A DNA stretch of 64,000 nucleotides, taken from NCBI GenBank assembly GCA_965249185.1, contig CBDFLS010000002.1:868001-932000 (forward strand). Direction: 5' to 3'. Below the pieces are notes generated by a model. It did no database searches. It was not told the DNA's origin and worked only from the letters and a program-made list of their open reading frames with translations. The position numbers and the translations under genes were made by a program. The stretch comes from CBDFLS01 sp965249185 (GTDB taxonomy: Bacteria > Chloroflexota > Dehalococcoidia > Lucifugimonadales > Australimonadaceae). Of this stretch, positions 8,286 to 17,520 are shown in pieces. Within the stretch, counting starts at the first letter, position 1. Each line of letters begins with the position of its first letter.

Positions 8286-9696
8286 CCGGAATTACCCATA
8301 TCAAGCTGCCTGGGTCCAAGCAACGCACCATCCTCGACGAGAGCCATCGTAGTATCAGTCACGGATGCCGTCAACCATCCAATCAAGCGCACAAAACCAT
8401 CTCTCGGCGTGGTGCGTTAGCGGCCCCAGGCAGCGGAGGTGGCTTTCACCACGTTTGCACTCCCTTCAAACTCCTCCGGGCGCGCACCTCGCCCTTGGTT
8501 GCCTCTCTTCACCTCTGATGACCTCAAGGATAATCGCTACCCTGGTGCTGGATGGAGCCCGGCGATACGCTCCAACACTTGCCGGAATACCTCCCGGGAC
8601 ACTGCCACCTCAGCAAGCTGAAACACCAACCTCCTGGCATGCCGCACCAGACGTCCACCCATCTTGATGAGCTTGGTCTGCACGCTTCGCAGTGACCAGT
8701 GTTTCACTTACTCTGGCAAAGTCAGCCTTCTCATGAAGTTGCCCAGGTTGTAGGCCAGCACAAACAGCCACAGCCTCACCTGGTTAGCAACGAACCTGTG
8801 ACACGAGAGCCGCGTCCAGTTCAGGGCGTATTTACCTTCCTTGATCCACTGCTCGGCCGTGCCCCGCCCGTTGTAGAAGTGGGTTACGCCTGCCGGCGGT
8901 AGGTTGAGGTTGGTGACGACGAACCCGACCCTCGGGAATAGCTCACCCTGGCGCCACTCCACCTTGGCGACCACACGCCGGGGAATGTCCCAGCTCTGGG
9001 CCTGGTAAACGAAGTCGTGATACCGGACTACGGGCTTCCCTTCGACAGGCTCAGGGCAGGCTTTAGGCGGCCTGCCCACGGGCCGCTTCAGCAGGTGCCG
9101 GATGTTTCCTTGTAATACCTCGTTGGCCGGAAGCCGCATAGCGTAGCCAGTGTCCCTTGACTCCAGGTACTCGTACACCTCGGGCTTGGCAAAGGCAGCA
9201 TCGGCCCGGAACAGCAGCCGGACTCCTTTCTCCTGGTATCGCTTCACGACTGGCTCCAGAACCTCCCGCCACCGCTCAGCGCTGTGGACGTTGCCCGGGC
9301 GAAGCATTGCACCCTCGCAATCTCCGAAATGGTTGAACAGGAAGAGCGGGTGATAACATACGGACTCGAAGTGGCCGTTGTAGGCGACTCCCTCTTGCTG
9401 CCCATGCACCGGGCTTTCAGAGCTGTCCATGTCTAGGATAACTCGCTGGTGAGATGTCTGGGCCATGGCCCTGTCCACCCACTCAACATTCAGGCGCGCA
9501 AGCCCATCCAGGTTTTCCTCTTCGGTTAACACCTCAGTCTCAAATCGGCTCTCTGAGCGCGGTATCCAGAACTAGACCCGCTAGCTCGGCCAGTCTAGCA
9601 CCCACACTGCCCATAATGCCCAGGTAGGCGGCTCAAATAGGCAGCACTCTTACCGGATTACGACGCACCCACGCGGCTGATCTGGGAAATGTGGGG
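8286..9696. mobile_element. IS1380-family element, copy A (internally deleted)
   Basis: The left end is CCGGAATTACCC at 8286 and the right end is at about 9696. TAAG occurs immediately outside both ends (8282-8285 and 9697-9700), consistent with a 4-bp target duplication. Compared with the copy at 24281-26045 it lacks about 354 bp around 9550, including the transposase start. It is otherwise nearly identical. Confidence 0.75.
8537..9550 (-). pseudogene. IS1380 transposase, doubly inactivated
   Basis: It matches the intact transposase at 24532-25887 but has lost its first 118 or so codons by deletion near 9550. It also carries a C-to-A change at 8712 region that turns the Ser codon of LTLPESVKH into a stop, removing the last 59 residues. 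The Arg of GTAEQRIKEGK is Trp here. The catalytic core (LDMDSS, FRADAAFAKPEVYEYLE) remains. It cannot encode a functional enzyme. Confidence 0.8.
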
Positions 9697-9876
9697 TAAG
9701 GGCAATTTACCAATGATGGATAACCGTCGAATCAGCCAAAGGATGCAGGCGGGGGTGTAATTCAGGGGATGTAGTCGGAGTCGAGAGGCGAGAGCCAACG
9801 AGGGATGTGGGCTGGGAGACGGCGGCTTAGAGCCGCCAGACCGAAGCAGGCGGGCGTTGTAGACGGAGTGATTTGC

Positions 9877-12642
9877 TTAGAGCAGTTTCAGATCGTTTGC
9901 CCGTGCAACGGCCTCTGTGCGATGGGTGACGCCCAGCTTGCCGTAAACGTTTGCGATGTGGCGCTTGACGGTGGCGAGGCTAATGAACAGATGATCGGCA
10001 ATCTCCTGGTTCCTCATTCCTGCCGCAATGAGGCGCAGGACCTCGACCTCGCGTCCTGTTAGTGGCTCAGCGAGCTGGCCGACGGCAGCTTGGGCACCGG
10101 TGGAGCCGGGCTGCGCTGGCTTGTCGAAGGCAGAGAGCAGGTGCCGTGTATAGGAGCTGGCGATACCCTCAGCGGTCGCGTGGCGAAGGAGGTCGCGTAT
10201 GGCCTCCCCTTCGTCTATGAAGATCCGGACGTAGCCCTCCGGCTCGGCCAGGGCCAGGGCACGTTCTAGCGGCACGAGAGCTAGCGAGATGTCGCTCTGT
10301 GCCTCGTGGGAAAGTGCCTGCAGCACCAGAATTTCGATGGCGCTACCCATCCTCCCACCTTCTTCCGCCGCTTTTAGGAGGCGCTTCAGTAGTACCACCG
10401 CCTCCTGAAGAGAGTGATCAGCCCCGTCGGTCTTGTACTGGGCGATGAGCACCCTCGCCAGGGTGATGTGCTCGAACTCGCTCAGGTAGCTAAGATCGTC
10501 GTCAGCGGACAGTCCTTGCTCACGCGCCCAACCCAGGGCTTCGGTCAACCTGCCCTGCGCAACCCACACTTGCGTCTTCAACGCCGCCACGGGGCGCACG
10601 TTGGGGACGACGCCCCCCGTATACACGCGCTCTGCGTCGTCGAGTAGGTCGAGCGCACCATCGAGGTCTCCCTGAGCCTCCTGTAGTCGAGCCTGGGCAA
10701 CGCGCCAACGATACTGGTAGGCCTCTAGCGGAGCTTGCTCGTTGCACTCCTCGCTTATCAGCAGGTGCTGCGTGGCAGCTTCCAGATCATTCTGCTCAAG
10801 GTCTAGCTCACTCAACCCCACATAAAGATTCGCCGTTCCGCGCACCACAGACTTGCCCTGCTGCATCGCTAATTGCAATAACTGCGCATACGTAATTACC
10901 GCCTCGCGGAGACGCCCTTGCGCCGTTCGTATCTCAGCTAGGATAGCTCCGCTACCTATTGCGAGAGAGACATCGCCCGCCATCTTCAAAGTAGCCCCGC
11001 TAGCGGCGATCAACCCGTGGGCCGCCTCTAAATCTCCACTCGTCCAGTAAGCGAGCCCCAGAATTCCAGCTGGGAGCGCGCGATGGAAATAGTCAGTCTC
11101 AGGCAAGAGATCGAGGGCGCGCCGAGCGTACTCTTCAACGCCGGGCAAGTCGCCGAGAGCCTGGGCAACAAAGGCACGGGCAGCGGCTATCGTCCCTGGC
11201 AGAGACCGAAATTGCTCTTCGTCCGCCACTACCATCTCGCCAGTCCGAGCTTCCGATCGCTCGTTCAGGTCTGCTGCAGTATCCAGCCACCGTTCGGCGT
11301 CCCGCAGGCGGGCCTCGCCGGCCTCCAGGTCGCCGAGAAAAAGTAACGTCCAGGCATACCCTGCGCTAAGCACCGGCCTGGCACGGACCAGTCCGTCTGG
11401 CAGCGCCTTCACCCAGCCCAGCCACGTGGCGTCCTCGTTGGCCTTTTGCATGGGTGGCCATGCAAGCTCGACCAGGCCCGCCGCCCGCTCGAAGTCCTCA
11501 GCGGCCAGAGCGTGACGGACCGCATCGGCCCACAGACCGTTGTGCTCGTACCACTCGCTCGCCCGCCCATGCCGGATGGGTACCTGATCGGGCTCTTCCT
11601 CTATCGAGCGCGTATGGAGAACGTCCGCAAAGAGGTGGTGATAGCGATACCATTGGCGCCTATCATCCAGCGGGACGACAAACAGGTTGCCTCGCTCCAG
11701 CGCCTCTAGCATCCCTTTGCCATCTTCCCGCTTGGTGACGGCATCGCACAGGGGGCCGCTTAACCGGTCGAGAATTGAGGTCTGGAGCAGGAAGCTCCGG
11801 ACCCTTTCGGGCTGACGACCGAGGACCTCTTCGACCAGATAGTCCACGACGTAGCGGTCATTTCCGGTGAAGGTCCTCAAGAACTCGGGAACGTCCTCTC
11901 GCCCCCGCATAGAAAGTGCCGCCAGCTGGAGCCCCGCAATCCAGCCCTCGGTCCGCGTCTCCAGGGCCGCCACATCAGCGGCGGAGAGGTCCAGCCCCAT
12001 CACCTCATTCATGAAAGCAACCGCCTCGTCAGGGGTGAAACGCAGGTCGGCGGCTCGCAGCTCAGTCGATTCACCGCGCCCACGGAGGCGCGCTAGGGGC
12101 AATGGCGGGTCGGAACGGCTGGCAATGACAAGGTGCATCTGAGGCGGCAGGTGGTCAAGAAGAAAGGCAATTGCGCTGTGCACGGGCTGGGCATCGATGA
12201 CGTGGAAGTCGTCGAGAATGAGACCGAAATCGTCCTCGATCGCATTGATTTCATTGATCAATGTCGTCAACACCGACTCAATCGGTGGTGGCTGAGGCGA
12301 ATGCATCAGTGAAAGCGCGCTCTCGCCGACGTCTGACCGGACCTTGTGCAGTGCTGTGATGAAGTAGGCCCAGAAGAGCGATGGGTCGTTGTCGCTCTGA
12401 TCAAGCGAAACCCATGCTGTGGATCGTGCGCTGGCCGGGGTAGCTGCCAGCCACTCGGCCAGCAGGGTAGTCTTGCCGGAACCCGCTGGAGCGGACACCA
12501 GTGTTAGCTTCCGCGTCGTGCCCTCGTTTAGCCGTTCGGTCAAGCGCGGACGCGATACCATACCGGTACGCCGCTTGGGGATGTAAAGCTTCGTCTCAAG
12601 TAGCGGGCTTGCAGCAACCGTCTGTCCTGACGAATCAACCAT
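9877..12642 (-). CDS. LuxR-family transcriptional regulator, MalT/LAL type
   Basis: About 921 residues. The N-terminal STAND-type ATPase has LLETKLYIPKRR, Walker A SAPAGSGKTTLL (near 50), LILDDFHVID (Walker B) and the HLVIASRSDPPLPLARLRG sensor. A long helical-repeat arm follows (about 350-830), and then a LuxR HTH: LTGREVEVLRLIAAGMRNQE...LFISLATVKRHIANVYGKLGV. Proteins of this type sense a small ligand or partner, oligomerise with ATP and activate transcription. The ATG at 12642 is preferred over the GTG at 12666 because it is closer to the conserved N terminus; neither has a strong ribosome site. No obvious target gene lies alongside. Confidence 0.85.
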   Translation of the reverse strand: MVDSSGQTVAASPLLETKLYIPKRRTGMVSRPRLTERLNEGTTRKLTLVSAPAGSGKTTLLAEWLAATPASARSTAWVSLDQSDNDPSLFWAYFITALHKVRSDVGESALSLMHSPQPPPIESVLTTLINEINAIEDDFGLILDDFHVIDAQPVHSAIAFLLDHLPPQMHLVIASRSDPPLPLARLRGRGESTELRAADLRFTPDEAVAFMNEVMGLDLSAADVAALETRTEGWIAGLQLAALSMRGREDVPEFLRTFTGNDRYVVDYLVEEVLGRQPERVRSFLLQTSILDRLSGPLCDAVTKREDGKGMLEALERGNLFVVPLDDRRQWYRYHHLFADVLHTRSIEEEPDQVPIRHGRASEWYEHNGLWADAVRHALAAEDFERAAGLVELAWPPMQKANEDATWLGWVKALPDGLVRARPVLSAGYAWTLLFLGDLEAGEARLRDAERWLDTAADLNERSEARTGEMVVADEEQFRSLPGTIAAARAFVAQALGDLPGVEEYARRALDLLPETDYFHRALPAGILGLAYWTSGDLEAAHGLIAASGATLKMAGDVSLAIGSGAILAEIRTAQGRLREAVITYAQLLQLAMQQGKSVVRGTANLYVGLSELDLEQNDLEAATQHLLISEECNEQAPLEAYQYRWRVAQARLQEAQGDLDGALDLLDDAERVYTGGVVPNVRPVAALKTQVWVAQGRLTEALGWAREQGLSADDDLSYLSEFEHITLARVLIAQYKTDGADHSLQEAVVLLKRLLKAAEEGGRMGSAIEILVLQALSHEAQSDISLALVPLERALALAEPEGYVRIFIDEGEAIRDLLRHATAEGIASSYTRHLLSAFDKPAQPGSTGAQAAVGQLAEPLTGREVEVLRLIAAGMRNQEIADHLFISLATVKRHIANVYGKLGVTHRTEAVARANDLKLL

Positions 12643-12689
12643 GGGCGGATCATACGCCAACACCACTAAGTTCCGCAGGTGCGTCTGAT

Positions 12690-12938
12690 GTCCTCCAGGG
12701 AGACAGATCCAAAAGTAGAACGGTGGCGGAGGCTGGGCTGCTGGTAAAGGACCTGCCCAGGTCGTGGGCTGCTGCCAACCTCACCGAGCGACGAAGGCTA
12801 CTGCTGACCGTGCTCGATGCGGCCTACCTCGATGCCCGCGGTTCCAAGCCGGTGGTGCACATCAGGCCGAAGGCGGCATTTCAGGCGGTGCTGGCGGAGT
12901 CGGGAAAGCTGGCCGTGGCGGTCTCAGTGGTGGCCTAA
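12690..12938 (+). pseudogene. Serine recombinase, C-terminal remnant
   Basis: The frame reads ...LLVKDLPRSWAAANLTERRRLL and then DAAYLDARGSKPVVHIRPKAAF. This is the characteristic C-terminal end of large serine recombinases (zinc-ribbon/coiled-coil side, with a conserved 'IRPKPAF'-like segment). The catalytic resolvase domain and most of the recombinase domain are missing. It is one of two serine-recombinase fragments in the accessory region; the other is at 20448-20623. Confidence 0.55.
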
Positions 12939-12966
12939 CGGCACGAACGTCTTCGCTTTTCCCTAA

Positions 12967-13090
12967 ATGCGCCGGCCTAAAGCTAGGGCTTTGCTAGTTC
13001 TTGGCCATGGGGCAGGTTCGCCAATGCGCCATCTGGTGATGAACCGAACAGCAGTAGCGTTGGCGCACGAAGGCATCGCCTTCCTCATAC
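12967..13090 (+). pseudogene. Alpha/beta-hydrolase (KANL3/Tex30-like) N-terminal fragment
   Basis: About 40 residues: MRRPKARALLVLGHGAG, then MRHLVMNRTAVALAHEGIAF. They match the first strand, the HGAG oxyanion segment and first helix of small dienelactone-hydrolase-like proteins. Similarity ends at about 13090, just before the 3' end of the convergent methyltransferase gene. There is no nucleophile elbow, so it is a remnant. Confidence 0.45.
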
Positions 13091-13104
13091 CACCGAGCAG
13101 GGCG

Positions 13105-13941
13105 TTACTTTACTCGTTCGAAGACTGCGCGAATCATCACCATCCGCCCCGTTTCCATGTTTCGAAGCGTGGCCTCACGCCGATCCCGAGTGACATAGGC
13201 CTCTACCAGATCTCGACTAAGGGGGAACTTATTGTCTTGTGGAACCGCCAACGCCGCGCGAGCCCACCGGATGCACTCGGCAGTAACATCGTTCCAGATC
13301 AGCTCTCTGAACCCCCGCGCAGAAATCGATTTGCGGTAGTCCTCTGCCGAAGCGACGAAATAGACCGCCGAAGCTTCGTCTCCTCCGGTCAAATGAGATG
13401 GCGCCTCGCCAGCCCCTAGGCATGGCTCGGAGACCGTCAACCTCCCCCCGGTCCTAAGCACCCGATGAATCTCGCCAAACAGTTGCTTCTTGTCTTGAAC
13501 ATGCCCGATCATCTGCTGGGTCCACACGACGTCAAAGAAGCCAGCAACGAATGGCAGCTCCAGCGCACTCGCGTGGCGGAAGTCCACTTTGCTGGAGAGG
13601 CCCATGCGCTCCGTGAGCATCTGCGCTGCTAGGCAGTACTCTTCGGTGATATCGACTCCGGTCACGAGACACCCAAATTCGACTGCCAATGTCCTGGCGG
13701 GCCCACCGATACCGCAGCCGATGTCGAGCACACGCTCTCCATCTTCGAGCCTAGTGAGTTCGGCAAGTTTCAATGTCGCTTCCCGGTCACCTGTGTGGAG
13801 ATGATCAAGAGGTGCCAAGTCGTTCGGTGTCAGCGCGTCGACATCGGCCCCCGCGCCGCGCAGAGCCTCTAGGATCTTGGCGCCGAGGCCGGACTTCCCG
13901 TAGTGTTTGTTGACCGCCTCGTAATTGCCGGTGGTCTTCAT
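13105..13941 (-). CDS. SAM-dependent methyltransferase (sarcosine/dimethylglycine-type)
   Basis: 278 residues. Motif I is VLDIGCGIGGPAR (about residue 75), followed by VTGVDITEEYC, FDVVWTQQMIGHV and LRTGGRLTVSEP. The opening YGKSGLGAKILEALRGAGAD and DLAPLDHLHTGDREATLKLA is shared with sarcosine/dimethylglycine N-methyltransferases, which make glycine betaine, but class 11 methyltransferases are too diverse to fix the substrate. The ATG at 13941 follows GAGGGGAAG; upstream codons in the same frame look non-coding. It lies downstream of the TAXI gene on the same strand, separated by a terminator. Confidence 0.75.
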   Translation of the reverse strand: MKTTGNYEAVNKHYGKSGLGAKILEALRGAGADVDALTPNDLAPLDHLHTGDREATLKLAELTRLEDGERVLDIGCGIGGPARTLAVEFGCLVTGVDITEEYCLAAQMLTERMGLSSKVDFRHASALELPFVAGFFDVVWTQQMIGHVQDKKQLFGEIHRVLRTGGRLTVSEPCLGAGEAPSHLTGGDEASAVYFVASAEDYRKSISARGFRELIWNDVTAECIRWARAALAVPQDNKFPLSRDLVEAYVTRDRREATLRNMETGRMVMIRAVFERVK

Positions 13942-14304
13942 CTTCCCCTCGTCATGCCCTGGCCTATGCGGTGGCTTTCCTATTATTTTGGGGAACTGCG
14001 ATTGTAACGCTCGCAGACGCGCTCGCGCCAATCTGGGCTTGTGTTCTTCGCTTCGCCCCCTCCCCCCGGCCACCGGTTGACCAATCCCTTTGGCAAGCTC
14101 ATTGCCCGGGAAGACCCGCAGGCAAAGACCAAGCAGAGAATGCCGGTGGACACCGTGGCGGCTGCTATGGCATGCCTCTGCCCAAGGAGGGCGCTCGACC
14201 CGGCGGCAGCCGGAGACTAGACCCATTCAGACAATCCTGGATGGTCCAGTGCCCCCGCGATAGAAGCAGATCTCCACGCCCAGCATCTTGACCCGGATGG
14301 AGTG

Positions 14305-14355
14305 GTGTTTAGGGGCCAGACCCGCTCCTCCTCCCGAGGCCTGGCCCCTAAACAC
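14305..14355. terminator. Strong hairpin terminator
   Basis: Perfect 15-bp stem GTGTTTAGGGGCCAG (14305-14319) with its complement at 14341-14355 and a 21-base loop. It lies 14 bp past the stop of the TAXI lipoprotein gene on the minus strand. No T-run follows on either side. Confidence 0.7.
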
Positions 14356-14369
14356 TGTGGCTAGTTAAT

Positions 14370-15659
14370 CTAGCCCTCCGGGTTATCGGCTTCCCACTGT
14401 CGGATGCCGGCCGTGCCGAAGCTCTTGCCGGTCTCCTCGTAGGCGCGCACGGCACCGGGGTGGTAGCTATCTGCCGGGGCCCAAGCGTGACCCAGCCGCG
14501 CTCCCCACTGGGGCATCAGGTAAGGCCAGTAGGTGTTGCCGAGATCTACGTTATCGATGATGGCCTTGGTCAGCTGGTAGATGGCCTCGGCGTCGGCGTT
14601 CGGGCTGATACCCCAGTGCACGCCGTTGCCACTAAGGCAGTTTAGCTCGGGCTCAGGTACTACATTGTAGTCCGTCCCGAAGGCCTTCCTCGCGTATCCG
14701 GGCTTCAGCACCACTCGCTGCAGGGTCCCGGCTTCAGCCCACTTGGGATTTTCTTCTCGGACCTTCTCGATCACCTCGGGCGGGATGTCCACGAAGTGGA
14801 ATGTATCCACCGACTGGGCAAGCCGGTGGGTCCCAGAACCGGCGGAGGCGTTCTTGCTGTCGGCAAACACGATGCCACCGGTTATGGCGTCCACCTCACG
14901 GTCGGCCAGCGCGTCGGTCGGGTACTTGCCACCCGTGATCAACGTGGCCGTGTTGAAGACGCCGGCCGCCTTCAGCACCATCGACATGTTGGCGTACCAT
15001 CCAGAGCTAGTACCGGAGTTGTTCCAGAGGTGCATGCGCTTGCCCGCCAGGTCGTAGACCGTTTTGATGTCCGGGTCCAGGGACGAGAGGGACATGCAGG
15101 CTGCGGGAAACACGGACCAGAGCAGGTTCGGCCGTTTTTCGAAGCTCTGCTCTCCGTTGAAGTTGATGCCGCCCTCCTGCCACATAAGGGCTGTCTCCTC
15201 GTGGAGGGTGTACAAGGTCCTGGCGGCTTCCTCCGGCCGGTTGCGCAGGAAGTTGACAGCGTCGTCCCCGCCCGCCTCCTCAGGCGTCATGGTGATCCTG
15301 CCGCCCGTGTTGATGTCCAGCGCCTGCCGATAGCCCTCCACGAAGCTGGCGTAGAAGCTGGTAGCCATCAAACGGAACTCTACTTTTACGGTCGCTGGGT
15401 CGGTGGTTGGCGTAGCCGTGGCCGCAGCTGTCGGAGTCGCGGTCACTTCGACTTCCTTGACCACCTCCCGCACGACCACCTTCGCTACCTCGACCTCCTT
15501 GACCACCTCCTTCTCCACTTCCACCTCTACCCTCACCTCTTTAATTACCTCTTTTTCGATCACAATCGGCGTGGGGGTGGGGTCGCTGCCTCCACACGCC
15601 GCTGCCACGAGGGCCACGATGAGCCCCAGCAGCATCAGTGCACCAAGTCGTCGAGCCAT
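14370..15659 (-). CDS. TAXI-family TRAP transporter solute-binding lipoprotein
   Basis: 429 residues. The signal peptide (ALMLLGLIVALVAAAC) ends in lipobox AAAC. It is followed by a 40-residue spacer built of Glu-Lys/Arg-Glu-Val repeats (KEVIKEV, EKEVVKEV, REVVKEV) and a Thr/Pro stretch, a lipoprotein style common in Chloroflexota. The mature part reads as a TAXI binding protein: KTVYDLAGKRMHLWNNSGTSSGW, MVLKAAGV and DAITGGIVFADSK. TAXI proteins deliver organic acids to a DctQM-like permease; no permease genes lie nearby, so it is an orphan receptor here. The ATG at 15659 has AGGAGGTGG directly upstream. Confidence 0.75.
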   Translation of the reverse strand: MARRLGALMLLGLIVALVAAACGGSDPTPTPIVIEKEVIKEVRVEVEVEKEVVKEVEVAKVVVREVVKEVEVTATPTAAATATPTTDPATVKVEFRLMATSFYASFVEGYRQALDINTGGRITMTPEEAGGDDAVNFLRNRPEEAARTLYTLHEETALMWQEGGINFNGEQSFEKRPNLLWSVFPAACMSLSSLDPDIKTVYDLAGKRMHLWNNSGTSSGWYANMSMVLKAAGVFNTATLITGGKYPTDALADREVDAITGGIVFADSKNASAGSGTHRLAQSVDTFHFVDIPPEVIEKVREENPKWAEAGTLQRVVLKPGYARKAFGTDYNVVPEPELNCLSGNGVHWGISPNADAEAIYQLTKAIIDNVDLGNTYWPYLMPQWGARLGHAWAPADSYHPGAVRAYEETGKSFGTAGIRQWEADNPEG

Positions 15660-16292
15660 GAACCACCTCCTCTGACTAGAATTAACTTGCCTCAGACCCG
15701 TGCATAGTCTTATCGCAATCCGCTTTCGCCGTGCATGCTTTCCGGTGCCATTGCTCGAAGTTTCTCCCATTGTCGTTTAACTATTACCGTATCAGCCAAT
15801 ATGCCAGGGTAATAAAGCCATTATTCGTAATGTGTCAGCGTAACGACAAGCTGAAACGTAACACTCGCGACCTGACATGTCAACTTTGCAACCTAGAGAT
15901 CCCTGGGACTTCAAGTTGCACGAATCGCGAATGTAAGTGCATCTGGGACGACTCCGCATCCACAAGGTGGATGCGGAGGTTGAACTGATCGACAGAGATG
16001 AGGTTGCCGAATGAGTCCACTTCGCTGCTTCTGGGGTTAGCCACTTCGCCGCTGGGGGCCGAAGGAGTCGCGGGCGAGGTGCGCCTACGCTCGAAAATGG
16101 GCCAGTAGGCGCCGACGCATCGTCACAATGCGAAACGCTCCGCGGGAATACCACGGGTACACCTCGCATGAAGGTGTGCTCATGGTGCTGCCTCTCGACC
16201 AATGCCCCATGTGCCCCGCCAGGTTGGCTAGCGCCCATGCAAATGACTATCCGAGCATGTACACCGGGGCCCTATTGAACTCTGCGTGTTCA
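15660..16292. other. Gene-free stretch
   Basis: About 630 bases with no convincing coding sequence. Open frames on both strands lack domains and ribosome sites. It lies between the TAXI lipoprotein start and the first tmRNA-3'-end-like repeat. The AT-rich part near 15760-15900 may hold the TAXI promoter, but no clean -35/-10 pair stands out. Confidence 0.35.
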
Positions 16293-16314
16293 TGGTGGAG
16301 ACGGGGGAGAGTCC
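16293..16314 (-). repeat. tmRNA/tRNA 3'-end-like direct repeat, copy 1 (putative att)
   Basis: On the minus strand this reads GGACTCTCCCCCGTCTCCACCA. The GACTC start matches the second half of a T-loop, then the T-stem, acceptor strand and encoded CCA. It is 21/22 identical to copy 2 at 17449-17470. No matching 5' acceptor strand lies 60-400 bases upstream, so it is a 3'-end fragment, as left by integration into a tmRNA or tRNA gene. It lies 85 bp beyond the licD stop. Confidence 0.6.
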
Positions 16315-16399
16315 ACTTTTACCCTTTGCTGGACCATGAACGCGGAGAACCCTGCCGGTGATGGCTTCGCGACGCGCACTGGTGAATGCCAATAGGCTC

Positions 16400-17308
16400 T
16401 TATTCCTGGGACAGAACGAAAAGCCGGCCCGGTGCTACGGCGTGGTCCGGTGTGTAGACGTACGTCCCGCCTGGAGCTAGCCGCTCTTCGTAAAGCACCT
16501 CCTCGTGGTCGTGGTATCTGACCACGACGGCATAGTACCAATCTCGCGGCACGTGGAATCTGGCGTATCCCTGCGCATCAGTGCGGGAACGGCACACTCC
16601 GGCCACCACCACTTCCGCTACCGAGACCGGCCGGCCCTCGTGGTCGAGCACCCTGAGTCTGGTGGCGCGCCAAGGCATGAGTCGTGTAGTGAGGAAACGC
16701 CTCAGCCTGGCACGGCGGTCAGTGATCGAATCTTCCGGAATCAACCGCACCACATCTTCCACATACGCCGCTGGTTTGGGCGTCATCCATTCGTGCCCGT
16801 ACTTCATTCGCAGGAACTCCTCTGGTGGATTGGGCACGAGAAACTTCTCACCGAGGAAGTCGATCTCCTTGAGGTCGGTGAACAATCCGGCTGGGATGCG
16901 GACTCCTGGATAGTGAAAGGTGCTGCCAGCGACGATCCAGTGGCCGTGCCAGTCCACCCTCGTTCCCGCCTTCAGTGCAGGTATATAGATGGAGTCGGAC
17001 TTGCGAATGATCTTGGTGACAAACCCGTGCTCCTTGAATTTCGCGGTGATTCCGTCGACGGCCTTTTCCGTGAGACCGTGGAGGCCAAACACGGATGCGA
17101 TATCAACGTCGTCGTCCCACGGGATGATCCCGTGTTCCCGGATGGCGCCGAGACACGTACCCTCCTCTAGGAAGAAGACCACGCCCAGCTCATCCAAGAC
17201 CTGTTTTGCTTCCAGCAGGACGCTGGTCGCAGCCGCCACGTCGAGAGGTTGCAACTCAACGATCGACCGCTCCAGGGCGGCCTCGTCTACTTCACTGATC
17301 GGTCCCAT
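16400..17308 (-). CDS. LicD-family phosphotransferase with C-terminal beta-sandwich domain
   Basis: 302 residues. The LicD/fukutin nucleotidyltransferase fold has LGVVFFLEEGTCLGAIREHGIIPWDDDVDIA; the DDDVD cluster is the metal/catalytic site. It continues through FLVPNPPEEFLRMKYGHEWMTP. LicD proteins transfer phosphocholine or similar groups to surface glycans. Residues about 220-295 (ATRLRVLDHEGRPVSVAEV, TDAQGYARFHVPRDWYY) look like a carboxypeptidase-regulatory-type beta sandwich, an uncommon fusion. The ATG at 17308 follows GGAGGGAGGTGG; an upstream ATG lacks such a site. The gene is the only one between two near-identical att-like repeats. Confidence 0.75.
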   Translation of the reverse strand: MGPISEVDEAALERSIVELQPLDVAAATSVLLEAKQVLDELGVVFFLEEGTCLGAIREHGIIPWDDDVDIASVFGLHGLTEKAVDGITAKFKEHGFVTKIIRKSDSIYIPALKAGTRVDWHGHWIVAGSTFHYPGVRIPAGLFTDLKEIDFLGEKFLVPNPPEEFLRMKYGHEWMTPKPAAYVEDVVRLIPEDSITDRRARLRRFLTTRLMPWRATRLRVLDHEGRPVSVAEVVVAGVCRSRTDAQGYARFHVPRDWYYAVVVRYHDHEEVLYEERLAPGGTYVYTPDHAVAPGRLFVLSQE

Positions 17309-17448
17309 GCTTCCACCTCCCTCCGGTGACGGCTTCACTCCGTTGAGGCATCCGAAACTCGCTTTCTACACTCACGGCGATTGGCACGACCTGAGGTTGG
17401 CCAAATCCGAAACCACTCGGAGGTTAACAGAGGCTCAATCCGTTTGAT

Positions 17449-17470
17449 TGGTGGAGATGGGGGAGAGTCC
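17449..17470 (-). repeat. tmRNA/tRNA 3'-end-like direct repeat, copy 2 (putative att)
   Basis: Same 22-base sequence and orientation as copy 1, with one transition (ATCTCCACCA instead of GTCTCCACCA). It lies 141 bp upstream of the licD start and 51 bp beyond the stop of the CoA-transferase gene. Flanking sequences beyond the 22 bases are unrelated between copies, so identity is confined to the acceptor plus half T-arm. Confidence 0.6.
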
Positions 17471-17520
17471 GTCTATGCTGTGGGCTCGGAATTCCTACCT
17501 CTGAGTAATGAATTCCCAGG

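Noticed and set aside
14796..15707. Plus-strand frame opposite the TAXI gene
   Set aside because: It mirrors the repetitive stalk and has no ribosome site or family resemblance.
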